Program-made: the position numbers and the translations under genes
Notes under the pieces: model-generated
What the model saw: only the letters and a program-made list of their open reading frames with translations
Database searches by the model: none
Told to the model about the DNA's origin: nothing
Assembly (NCBI RefSeq): GCF_963678635.1
Contig: NC_087063.1
Coordinates: 31,322,599 to 31,386,598, forward strand
Origin: Symsagittifera roscoffensis
Taxonomy: Eukaryota > Xenacoelomorpha > Acoela > Convolutidae
Direction: 5' to 3'
Length of the DNA stretch: 64,000 nt
In this document: piece by piece, positions 40,901 to 52,900 of the stretch
Position numbering within the stretch: position 1 is the stretch's first letter
Layout: every line of letters starts with the position of its first letter

Positions 40901-43900
40901 ATTGAGCTGTTGCGGAATCCGCAACTGTACGTGAAATCCGCAAATTGTAAGTGGAATCCGCACATTGTAAGTGTAATCCGCTTTTTGTTTGCGGATTCCA
41001 TTTACATATTTGGTTCTATGTGGTAACGTTTAATTTTTATATTGTTACTTTTTTTTTATCTAAAACGGATTTACTCAAATTAGTTTCTCTGAATAAATAA
41101 TTTACTTTTTATGAGCAAAGTACACCAAATAGATAGTTTACTCTTTATGAGCAATTTTTACGGGCCTGCATATTTTTCAGACTGCATACAGTAAAAAGAA
41201 TACGGCAAACTACGGTTAATTTAAAGAGCTCAAATAACAACAAACACTCATAACAAAACAATCATGACAACAAACAGTATAAACAGTTCAAGTTAATCAT
41301 TCCAAGTCATAAAAAAATCCTGGGCGGACTCGGCCATATTATGTCTAAATATTTCTTGGTAGTTATCCTCGACGGCATATCTACCACGGCATGCATTTTT
41401 ATGGCATCGGATTGTGCTCATGAGGAGATCTCTGTGTTCGTTGAACTTGAGAGGTTTGATCAGAGTGTCTAGCTCACGTTTGTTTTTTGGCAAGCCAAAA
41501 CGAAAGATTTGACATCCGCATAGTTAACCAATGTTTTAAGACTCGTTTGTGGATTCCGCTGATAAATGGATAAGTCCTTTTGAGTTCAAATTACGCGTTG
41601 CTATAGATAATAACTCAAATATTCCACCTCTAGGTTTTAATTGTTCATATGCAAGTTCAGTAATAAACAAAATTGCGGAATCCACTTACAGTTTGCGGAA
41701 TCCGCTTACATTTGCGGAATCCGCATACAAATTTTGCGGGTTCCACTTACATTTGCGGATTCCACTTAAATTTTGCGGATTCATCTTACATTTTGCGGAA
41801 ACCATCTTTAGTTGCGGAACCCAGAACAACTAGTTATATTTGCCTGCGGAATCCGCAACAAAACAAATTTGCCGACAAATATTACGTTACAGGTATATGT
41901 ATGCGGAATCCACTGAAATTTTGTCTGTGGAATCCACTTACATTTTGGAACATACTGTTAGACTTGTCTCTGGAATCCAGAAACATACAGACACAAAAGT
42001 TTGCTCCTATCCAGTGCACAGTTTGGCCTCGTAATGCAATTTGCATATTTTACATGACTGACAAAAATGCTTAAGTTCCTTGTTTTCACTCAGCTTCCTT
42101 TATTACACCAATCCGAAAAAAACGACACTGATTGGAAAAATAGTTTTGTAATTTTTTAAGACTGGTTGGAACATTCTGTGCTACTTGCACAGCAATCGGC
42201 TATCCTTGTTTTTTCTTTGCTTTTTGTTTTCCACGCAAAATCAGCTACCAAAATTAATCATTGGACAGGGTTAAGTGATATATCATTTTAAAGCCCTTGC
42301 AGTCGTGATTCGAACGATCTTGAAAATTTTCGAATTTTTTTTCACGGTGTCGAGAAAAACCGGTTTGAATTTTTTTTGGTCCAATTTCGAGCTAATTAGC
42401 AAGGTAGTTAGTAATTGCTATAGCTTATTTAAGCTTAACTTAAGCCGTGAAACCTTGTTTTTCTCAAGTAAAGGTAATTTTTGGAGTTTTTAGCAAAATT
42501 TTGGGAATCAAAAACTTGAAAATTCAAAAAATTTCCGCAAAAAGTTATAAAAGTTTTGTAAATTTTTTTTGTTTTCCTTGTCATTTTTTTTCAAAAATTG
42601 TTTTCCAGTTGACCTATTTTACTATGACTTTCAAATATGCCTAAGTTTTATTTATTCTTTCATTTTTTTCACAACATGCAGAAAAAAACAAAAGCGACAC
42701 CAATTTGAGAAAACATTTTTGTATTTTTAAGACTGTGGTCGGAACATTCTGTGCTACTTGCGCAGTAACCCGCTATCCTTGTTACCTTTTTATCTAATAA
42801 TGGTCACAAAATATTGCATTTCTTTGAACTATGTTGAAGTCTCACTTGTATCTTTGCAGCTCATGGAGGAGCACTCCCCTTTCGCCCCTCTCGTCCATGA
42901 AAACGTAGAGGCCATAGTCGGACTTCGCACCCAAATCAACACTCTCCAATCCGAAATCAACTCTCTCGCAACCGAAAAGTGTGAACTACTATCCGAACTG
43001 GAGGCGACTAATTGTGATCACGTGGAGTGTGCTAAGGAGTCGGATGCACTTTGCGATGAGAAGAGAGAATTGTTGTTGCAAGTTGAGAGCATGAGTTGCA
43101 CAGTGGCAGAATTGGTTGGTAAACATCAGTTTATTTTTTCTAGACTTGAATGTTTTTTTTCATTCTTTTCCTGCACTCTCTCAAAGAAAGTTTTCACAAC
43201 AGACAGAAATAAGCAGTAGAAAGTGAAGCCTTCTCAGTGCCGTACCCAATTTTGTTGCCTTTATTTCAACTTAAACGTGCTGTACAATAAGTTTTGGCTG
43301 TAAAAAAACGGGGAGCGGTGTTGAATTGGTTACGTCTCCGCCTCTTAATCGATAGGTTGGATGTTTGAGACCCACCATGATCCGTGCACGTTGTTTGCGG
43401 GTGAGGCAACAATACTCAGTCCAGAAAAATAACCAAAAAAAAAGATTTAGCTGGGGTACAACAGCGGTTCGCCGGGATGAGCTGTACAGCGCGTATGTTG
43501 GTCCTTTCTCTCGTGGAGAAATGGTCTTAACAATTTTGCTAAACGAAAACCTTTTGTTGGTTCTGAAACAACACTTTTGAACGATAGATTTGCAAAATTT
43601 TCCTGCTTTTTTGCCCAAACTGGAGTTATTCCAAGCTGATTTTGTTCCAGGAAGGGAGGGTCCAGGAGCAAGAGGAGTGCATTGCTCACTTCAACTGCTG
43701 TGTGGCTGAAGTGAAATCCATAATTCCAGAGCTTCTCAAACTCACCACTTGTCAATCACACTGCGAGCTTCTGAGAGACGTCAGTTCGAGAGGAACAATG
43801 ATCATATATTTTTTCCTTGACTAGACTTTTATATTCCCTCTTTTTCGTTATTTGGGCAAAATCAAACTTTTTTCATTAAAAAAAATTGGATTTCAGAGAG

Positions 43901-46900
43901 TGAGCCAGGAGAACCCAGTGTATGATGAGCTGCTGGACATGGCCAAGTGGCTGGAGTGGACCAAGTGTGAGTTGGAGAAGACGAGGATGGAGGCATGCAA
44001 GATACCCAGACTGCAGAACTCACTCCTGCAGGCGGAGGGAAGGGCCAGGGACCTCATCGCAGAGATATCCAAACTCAACTCACAGGTCAGATACTTCAAC
44101 TCAATCACAACTCACAACTTATGACTAATGCAAATGCTTATGGTAAACAACTGAGATTTTCAAAAAAACCGCATCACGCTTATAAGATCCTGGACTTGCG
44201 ACAAGCTTTAGTTAATTACAGAAAAGCGAGCTTAAAATTCAAGAAGTTCGCTACATAGAAAAAAAATTCATTATTTTTTTGAAATGATCGAAAGCTTGTC
44301 AGAGATCAAACAATAACTCGGGTCGTTCAAAAAGTTATTATGCTAATGGTTCTTTGAATCGGAGTGAACTTTTTAGATGAGTGCACTGGCGTACGAAAAA
44401 GAACAAGTCGCTCAGCGCCTCCACGAAGCTAACCAGAAAATCAATGAACTCGCAGGTCTTCTAGAACATTCCAAAGAGAGCCAAGTTCTAACTCGACTAG
44501 ATCGGGATGCTATCGCGGACGAACTGTGCGAAGCGAGAAGCGCTTTGGAAACTCAGGTTCGGAAGAATAATCTACTCCGAGAGAGTTTGGGCCATGAAAT
44601 TGCCCAGATTAAGGGCCATGTTTTGGCCATGATCAAGTGTTGTCATTCGCATCCAGGGCCATGCTGTGGGTCTCCGTGTGGAAGTGGTAGTTGCAGTGGA
44701 CATAGATGTACGGGAAATGAAAATATGTAAGAACTTGCTTATTTTTGTAGTGCTACTTAATTTCATGCTGAAGGTTTTCGAAATCATTTACTATCTTATG
44801 GAAGCAGAATTATAATCCTATCGGAAACTTTATCAATTCAATTCTCTAGAAATTCTACCCTCTACCTCTATTCCTGAAAATCTAATGTCTCTTCTATACT
44901 AACTAGATCTGCTCTCGCAAAATGCGGTTGAATGATATTTCGCAGCAATTTTCTTATTACAAAAATGCATTGAATTTCCTTCTCGAAAAACAAATACTGC
45001 GATCGTGCACGCATCTTCTTGCCGGTTTTGTGACCGAACAATGACGGAAGTCAAGGCAGGCCGAGATGACATTATGGTTTGGCGTTACCATACTCACAAA
45101 GGCGAGTAAGAATTTACAGTCAAAAGTAGCTATGTGGAGCATCACAAAATAAGTTTGCAGGACTTTATTTTATTTCTATGAGGTGTCTGTGGGCATTGCT
45201 AAAAAGTTAGTGGGCTGTTGCCGAGCTACAGCTGTTCAACGGTCTAGTTATATGAGGGAAATGCGTTCAAATTATCTCGTCAGCTATCATGTTACCATAG
45301 ATGGTCCTGGGGTAATTGTCCAAATAGATGAGTCAATCATGTCCAAACACAAATACAACCGTGGTCGTTTTGTCCCGGAGCACTGGGTAATTGGTGGCAT
45401 TGACACCAAACGAAAATAAGGGTTTTGGTGTTTGTATCTGACAGAAGTGCAACAACACTGCTCCCTCTAATTGAAAGAGTTATCAGACCAGGGTCCATTT
45501 TTCACTCCGATCAGGAGGTGGCATTTAGGGGAATTGCTACTATTCCGGTGAACCCTATTCTTGTACATCGAACTTTCAACCATTCAGAGAATTTTGTCGA
45601 TCTTGTTAGTGGAGTTCATATGGAAGAACGCGAAAAAATGTTTTAAAGTGATGATGGGTACAAAGGTCGACATGATGCCGGGACATTTAGACGAATTTTA
45701 TGTGGCGCCATCGATATGGAAAAACTCACGATGAAGCATTTGAAAACATTTTGCACTATCTTTCTAGGTGGTTTCCTCTTCTATTATCAATAAAAAGAGC
45801 AAAATGCCTCTGTTTTTACTAGGGACCACAAAATTTTTGAGGTACCAAACAAGTAAACTAGTACCTACTCTTGAGCTGTAAACTTGGTCAGGCTATAAAT
45901 TGGGTTCACTGAGAGTTTAATAGATCGCAAAACGCTCAAGGTTGCTAGTTCGAATCTAATCTGGAAAACCGACCTAAGCTATCAGCTAATCGTTCAGAGG
46001 AGCTCACACCACTAGATTTTAAAGCGTTCGAACCTGGTGGTGGGATCAAACAATTTTCATGCTAGCCTTGTTCACACTGGACGATTTTCTTCCGTTTGTG
46101 GTCATCTACCCGCAATTAGGCAAATTAGATTCACTCTGAAAGTTCTTACGGTCATTTTTGCTCAGATTATAAGGCTGGGAATAAGCTTGTGACTCCTACT
46201 TTGAACTTGATTGACACGACAAGAACAAAGGGCACTAAACTACGCCATCACGTGAAGGGAACACTTTGAACGAAGGGTCAGCACGTATAGGATTAAAGAC
46301 CTAATCATAACAAAAACCTGTCGAGAAGGTAAAACGATCGTCGAGCAATTGTTAATTCCGAGATAAATATACAGTAACTTAATCTTGCAAAGTTAGCATC
46401 AAGAGTGGTTAGAACAATATCCAAGGGTGACAGACAGATCCAAGGACAAACACCTGCTAATCAATTAGTCTAGCACCAAGAGTGAACAATTGATTGACAG
46501 CTTTGGAAATGAACTAAATTACTCAATACGACACTTCTCCTTCGATAATGAAAACTTTAGTTAAGTAGAAATAATTTCGCAGGTTTACTTTAATGACTGA
46601 AATAGATGGTTAGAAAAATAGGTGGTTGATTGATTGCAGGTAGTTGAAAAGAATTACTAGCTTCATGTTACAGTATACAACTCAGACTTTAAAATGACGA
46701 CTTTTGTTAATAACTAAAGGATCACTGATAGTGATAGCGATTGAGTTTTAAGCCAGTAGTGACTCACCCTCTCCCTGGGTTAGAACAGTTTAACAAAGTT
46801 TGAAGTTTCTAGGATTCGACGATCAATTTTTTCCTTCCTTGTTCTGATTGATAAAATCAATCATTACGCCCCCCATTTCGGTGACCGCCGTTCTTTTCCG

Positions 46901-49900
46901 CCCACTTCTTCTAGAAGTTGTGGATGATGTCTCGTCTTGGCTGTCCCCCTGGCTACTGTAAGAGACCAGCCTAGCTTTCCTGGATGAGGCTCCCTTTTTC
47001 TTTCCGGTGGTTATTGGGTTTGTTGGGTCTTGCACCCCTGGATTCTCCGTTACTTGCACCCCTGGATTTGGAGCATCCAACTCGCCGCCTAGTGCCGGAA
47101 TGGTGTCCTGGTCGGTTTCAGCTTCGGCCTCTGGTATTGCTGTTGCTGAGCGTTCTACTTGTGCTTCAGGAGTGGTCGTTGCTTGCTGTTGAGTACGTTT
47201 TACCGAGATAATCGGTAGATCCTCGCTGTCCTCCGATTCAGAGTAATTTTCTTCGAATCGGCGCCCGGTCCTCTCCCGTTTCTTTTCCGCAGTCCGCTTG
47301 GTCCATCGGTCCTTCACTTCGCGCGGAGTTGGCGGTGGTAGTGTTATTTGAGTAGCCCGTTTTTTCGCTTCGATCACTGGTACCGGTAGTACGGATTTGG
47401 CTGCGGTTCTTGATTTCTTCTTTGGTATGGGTTTCGTGGCCACTCCCGATTTCCTAAGCACAACTCCATTATCTAACGTCAGTGTATGTGCACTTTCCGA
47501 TCTAATATTAGAATGAACTGGTCTATACCTTTTTAAGTTTTTGTTTCCAGTGCGCTGAAACAACGATCCGGATGGTCCCGGTTGTCCTGCGGGATTTGAA
47601 CTTTTCCGTATCGACGGTTCGTCGTCTTGATTTCCAGCTTGATCCACAATAAGGCGTCGTGCATGGGTTCTGTTTTTAATGTCATAGTCGAGATCTGATC
47701 GTACACCCCAGTTTGTGTCGGCTGGATGGGGCATATCTTGCACACTAGGATCGGCGTTATCTAAACAAGCATTTTTCGTTTTTATTACCCGTGACCAATC
47801 CAGATTCTGCAGCGATGGTTTTTTAGTAAGATTCCGTAAAACGGTGTTTGCTTCTCTACCATGATGAGCTTCAAAAGGCGAAATTCTAAGTGTTGAGTTT
47901 TTTGAGAATCTGAGAGCACCAAGGGCCCGTTCGACCATTTTCTCCAAGGGTTCAGGATTTTTTTCGTGAGCGAAAGTAAGGATTGAATTCTTAAGACTTC
48001 CAATAGTACGCTCGACACACCCGGTTGCCCGATGGTCGTTTACAGGTGATTTAATGATTTCAATGCCTTCCCCATTACAAAAAGCCTTGACCGCATTTGA
48101 CATGAAATTAGTTCCCTGATCGATATGGATTTTCCGTGGCACCCCGTGGTTTGATATATAACTCTTCAAGAATTTCAATATTTTGTCCGAGCGATTATTT
48201 CCACAGATCATTGCCGATGGCCAACGAGAGAACCGGTCGACCGCTACGAGCACATATTTAGAGGATTCATTTAAGTAATTGATGGGACCCCAAAAATCTA
48301 ATTGGACAGATTCATTCGGTTCTTTTGGTTCTGGTACAGATCCCAGTTGATTTTTTCCTTTTAACGTCTTTAAGTTCTTACCGGCTGCAGTACATTCAGG
48401 GCACCCCTCGGCAATGGAGGCTATTGAGCGGTAGATGTAGGGATACCAGATGTCCTTTGCGGCATCGAACATATTTGACTTTCCGTGATGGTACGCGTGT
48501 ATTCTGTTATTGATTGCTGACTGGAGGTTAATTGGGATTGCTAATTTATCGTCCATCCAAACTACATTTTCCCTCACTGAGAAATCATTGACGAATTGAG
48601 CGTGATAGCGGCTCATTCGAGTATATTTTTCATGAATTTCCGGGTCTTGTGTAATAATGAGATCGCGAATAGCGCTCAGTTGGGGGTCCGATACATAATT
48701 TGATTCTATGAATTTTAAGTTAAACAGGTCAGGTAATGCAGTAGTTTTATTAACGATCTTACAATTTCGCGGGATAATTGACATAAATACAAGGTTTGGG
48801 TCCACTGGTGGTACTGTTTCTCCTTTGAATTCCGAGGGTAACGAGAGAGTTGTATTTGTGCGTATCGATCTTGTCTCTTTGGTAATGGCTTCTAGTGATA
48901 CATTTGGGGGCAATTCTTCGATTTCGTCGCTACTACTATTTAGGCTTGGATGCTGTTTGAGAAATTTCTGCCATTTGCGCGTGTTTCGGTCCATGTTGTT
49001 ATTCGGTTTAAAATTTTGAGGGCTGGATGTAAGAATATTCTGATTTTGAAGATTGGATTTGGATAATTTTGAACAACTGTGTTCTGAATGAATAATAGCC
49101 CCAACTAATCCAGTGCGCATATCGCTTAGCCGTCGGCTTAAACCACGTGGTTGCATCTGATTGGTTGATTTCCGCTTACATGTTTTGCCGCCCTCTACCG
49201 AATCGTTATATGACGAAACTTCCAGTCTATTTATAGAAAGCTTCCTATTCGCTGTACAACTTTGTCCCTTGGATGTATTAGGTCCCCTGGATGTATTAAA
49301 GCCAAGCGCGGTGCGAATTAGGTTGATCTTTGCCACCGTGAACATATTATCATACGTACTAATTGGCGTTGCTTCTTTACTTGGATGCCGTGATAAATAG
49401 TCCGCCAAACCAATTTTAGCCCCCGGTTTATGCTCAATTTGAAAATCAAAGGGAATTAGTCGATCTAACCAGCGAGTTAAACGACTAAACATCGTCTTAT
49501 TTTTCTTGTTATTACCGTTCAAAAGGGATATCAGGGCTTTATGATCGGTAACGATCAAGAAACTTCGGCCCAGTATGTAATTTCTAAAGTATTCAGCCCC
49601 CCACACAACTGCCAACATTTCCAATTCGTTTGTTGAGTATTTCTTTTCCGCCTCGTTAAGGTATCGCGACGCGAACGAAATTGGGCGCCATCCTTCTGGT
49701 CCCAACTGTTCCAACACCGCGCCGAGCCCATTATGGCTTGCATCGCACACTATGCGAATGTCCTTGTGGATATCAAAGTGCCGTAATTCAACAATGTTTG
49801 AAACTTGTTTCTTCAGATTTTCGAACGCGTTCTGACATTCAGGTGTCCAAATGTATTCGTTATTTTTGCTTAATAGGGGCCGCAGCGGTGCCGATGATTC

Positions 49901-52900
49901 GGCTAATGCCGGTAGATACTTATGCAAGCTATGTATCGACCCCATAAACGATTTTAATTGCGACAAAGTCCGTGGCGGCGTCAGCGCTTCTATTGGTTCT
50001 GTTTTTCTAACCAATGGAGTAATTCCAGTCGGAGTTATTTTATGTCCTAGCCATTCGCATTCTCGTTGGGCGAATTTACATTTTGTCAATTTTAAAGACA
50101 TATTTTCCCGATCCAGTTTCTTTAAAATTTTCTCCACCGTTGCTATGTGGTCTATTGCCGTTCCCTTGGTTACGACCAAAATATCATCGATAAACGCGTG
50201 CGCTTGCGGGTATTCGGCGAGTATACAATCCATTGCGCGTTGGAATTCCGCGGGCATTGTAGTGAGGCCATAGAATCCGGTTTTGAACCGGTATGTACCC
50301 GTCGAACGACCTCCAATTAGCGAAAAATTGCACTGGACGCTCGTCTCCGCATTTAGTGGCAATTGGCCATAAGCGTATGTTTAATCCATTGTTGTGAAAT
50401 ATACGTCTCCCTGTTTTTTTTTCGCTAATCGTTTGCCCAACCGTGTCCATTAGTTCCTCGATATTCGGCATCTGGTATTTATTCTTATGCACTTGTTTAT
50501 TTAGTTCCCTCGACTCTAGTGCCAATTTTACCGATCCATCCTTCTTTACGGTTATTACTATTGGGGACACAAAATATTTGTCCGAGCATTCAGATAATTT
50601 TTTCGATATGACCCTGTTTCAATAATTTGTCAATTTCGGCATCCACTTTTTCTTGCAACGAAATCGGGTTTCAACGCCCTTTCTGTTGTACTGGGGTGAG
50701 GTTTTCAAAAAATTCAGCTGCTACTTTGTAGTTTCTTATTTTCCCTACCCTGCTAAAAAAGATTTGAAAACTGCTTACTGAAGTATGTTTGCCACGAATC
50801 CAACTCCCCCTCTGGTTCCTCTGGTTCCAGTGCGTCGTGACTGCCTTCTTCAATGGACATGATTTGGTCCCCCGGTGTTTGTTGCACCAACTGGAGTCCT
50901 AGTTGGGGCATCAGATCCCTTCCAATTATTGATGGTCGGTTCCCCCCGATCACTTTTATCCTTGCCTGGATCTTCCAACCGTTGGATTGGATTGTTACTG
51001 CCATTGTTCCAATCATCTGTAGGGGATTGTTTCCATAATCCCGAAAAGCATTATCCTCCTCCGTCAGATTGTCCAGTTTTACTCCTGATGTTCCCAATGT
51101 TTTCCGTAATTCCCCGATTGTAAAAATTGAGATTGGGGATCCGCTATCGATCCACACGCGAGTAGGTTTCCCATTGACTTTTATCGGCAATTGTGCCCCA
51201 GCAACTTTCAATTCTGTCACTCCTCTCCGTTTTATGGCCATGACCATATAGTCCCCGTCAGAACTGCTGGAGTCCCACGAGTGCACCACTGGATTCTTAG
51301 TGACCCATCCAATGGAACTTGCGTGTTGTGATGCTTCTTCATCCGCAGAATTTTCTAGTTGATGATCGTCCACATTCTCCCGTATCATTCCTACGGCTCC
51401 CTGTCCTCGTTGGTTTCCACGTTTGCCCCTGCAGGTTCTTTCGAAATAGCCTATTTTATGGCAAAAATTGCATGTAACCCCTTTTGCTGGGCATCTGTCC
51501 AAATGTTCCCTGGTGAAATTTTGCTGATCGCAATTATAACATTTGTTGTTATTTAGGGGATTCCTTCCTCGATACGATCCCCGGCCTTGGTAAGAGCCCC
51601 GGCCCCTTGAACGGTTGTTCCGGTACCCTCCCCGGATTATTCCAACTGGTTCCGATTTTATTTGGATTCCTCCTGATGATGATCCAGGGGTCCCCGCTGG
51701 TCCCGTGGCAACATATGAGGATGCATACTTGCTGCCCTTTTCGTACGAGAGAGCTATCCGGTACACTTCCTCAGGTGTTTTTGTCGATCTGCAGAGTTCT
51801 TTTTGTGCATCCCGATTGTTCATATTAACGATGAATACGTCTCTTAGTATTCGGTCCTCTAGTGTTCCAAAATTGCACCGCGCTGCCAATCCGCTGAGTA
51901 CGGAATGGAATTGCTCAAGACTTTCATTTATAAATTGCTTACGAGAAAGGAGTTGGTACGTTTCATATGTTTCGTTCCTTTCTTTCTTGAATTCCGCTTC
52001 CAGCGCGTCTATCATTCGTGGGTACCGAATCGTCTGAAGGTCCAGGTGTGGTCGTCGTTTGTGCAGTTCATCCTGCCCCTTCTCCCCCAAACACAAGTAC
52101 AGGTTCGAAATTAACACCATTTCCGATTCCCGCCGATTTTTTCCGTCTACTTCCGCGGGCAAGTCAGTAATTTGTGCGGCTGTGAGATTCGCGGCGAAAT
52201 AAAAATTCATTGGATTTAGCGAGTGTTTGGCGACCATTCCCCATTGGAATCTGTTGATCCAGAATTCCCACATCATTGGCGGTTCCGTGCATTTTGCTGG
52301 CCAAAATCCCGTGATGCCCAGTGGATTCTTTCCCCCACCTAATCCTGCTGACTGCGCCATGTCGAGAAGGTAAAACGATCGTCGAGCAATTGTTAATTCC
52401 GAGATAAATATACAGTAACTTAATCTTGCAAAGTTAGCATCAAGAGTGGTTAGAACAATATCCAAGGGTGACAGACAGATCCAAGGACAAACACCTGCTA
52501 ATCAATTAGTCTAGCACCAAGAGTGAACAATTGATTGACAGCTTTGGAAATGAACTAAATTACTCAATACGACAAACCAAAAAATGCATATTGCCAAGCT
52601 GCACCGAGCGTTAATCGATCATAATCAATTATATTGTCATAACAAGGCCAGTATCTACAAAATTACAAATTTATTGATTATAATCCCTTAAATTGGGGCA
52701 CTTAGCATAGTGGTAAGGCGTTCACTTTAGAATCGTCAGATCGTGTAATCGATCCCATGCCATGGCAATGATAGTGTGTGAGGACGAGCTCTCACTTGAC
52801 CTCTAGCTTCAGGTCTACCACAACCTGACCAAACTTGACTGCAATAGTGGTACAACGTGAAAGTTCTAGATGCACAAAAACGGCCTTGAGTCGCAAAAAA

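Larger units (their letters stand above)
46319..52574 (-). mobile_element. Gypsy-4: young Ty3/Gypsy LTR retrotransposon in intron 22
   Basis: It has complete layout and looks nearly whole (about two or three breaks). The 215 bp LTRs at 46319-46533 and 52360-52574 read as identical, and it has a 4 bp AACC target duplication (46315-46318 and 52575-52578). On the - strand: primer site TGGCGCAGTC next to the 5' LTR (ends 52359); gag from 52360 with MAQSAG start, RGRGSYRGRG basic stretch and CYNCD/C-x2-C zinc knuckles (~51540-51430); aspartic protease core WIDSGSPISIF (~51150); RT with AFIDDILV (~50190); RNase H (~49600); integrase with an H-H-C-C domain (~48500-48380) and a DDE core; a long basic tail; and a purine tract (GAAGGAGAAG) against the 3' LTR. 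Confidence 0.95.

Noticed and set aside
41293-41493. Transposase fragment inside the palindromic TIR element
   Set aside because: 66 codons with no catalytic motif or family resemblance that I can name.
44728-44730. TAA as the end of gene A
   Set aside because: It lies in a strong donor, and exon 23 fits the resulting phase exactly and continues the coiled coil.
47007-52114. Plus-strand open frames across Gypsy-4
   Set aside because: They are shadows of the minus-strand gag-pol frames.
5551-52574. Copia or BEL/Pao class for the LTR elements
   Set aside because: RNase H precedes integrase and the RT/integrase motifs are of Ty3/Gypsy type. Copia has integrase before RT, and the RT box and LTR layout do not suggest BEL.
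40266-52762. Functional tRNA genes
   Set aside because: Box A/B-like sequences exist at four sites, but none folds into a full cloverleaf with a clean acceptor stem, so SINE heads or relics are more likely.
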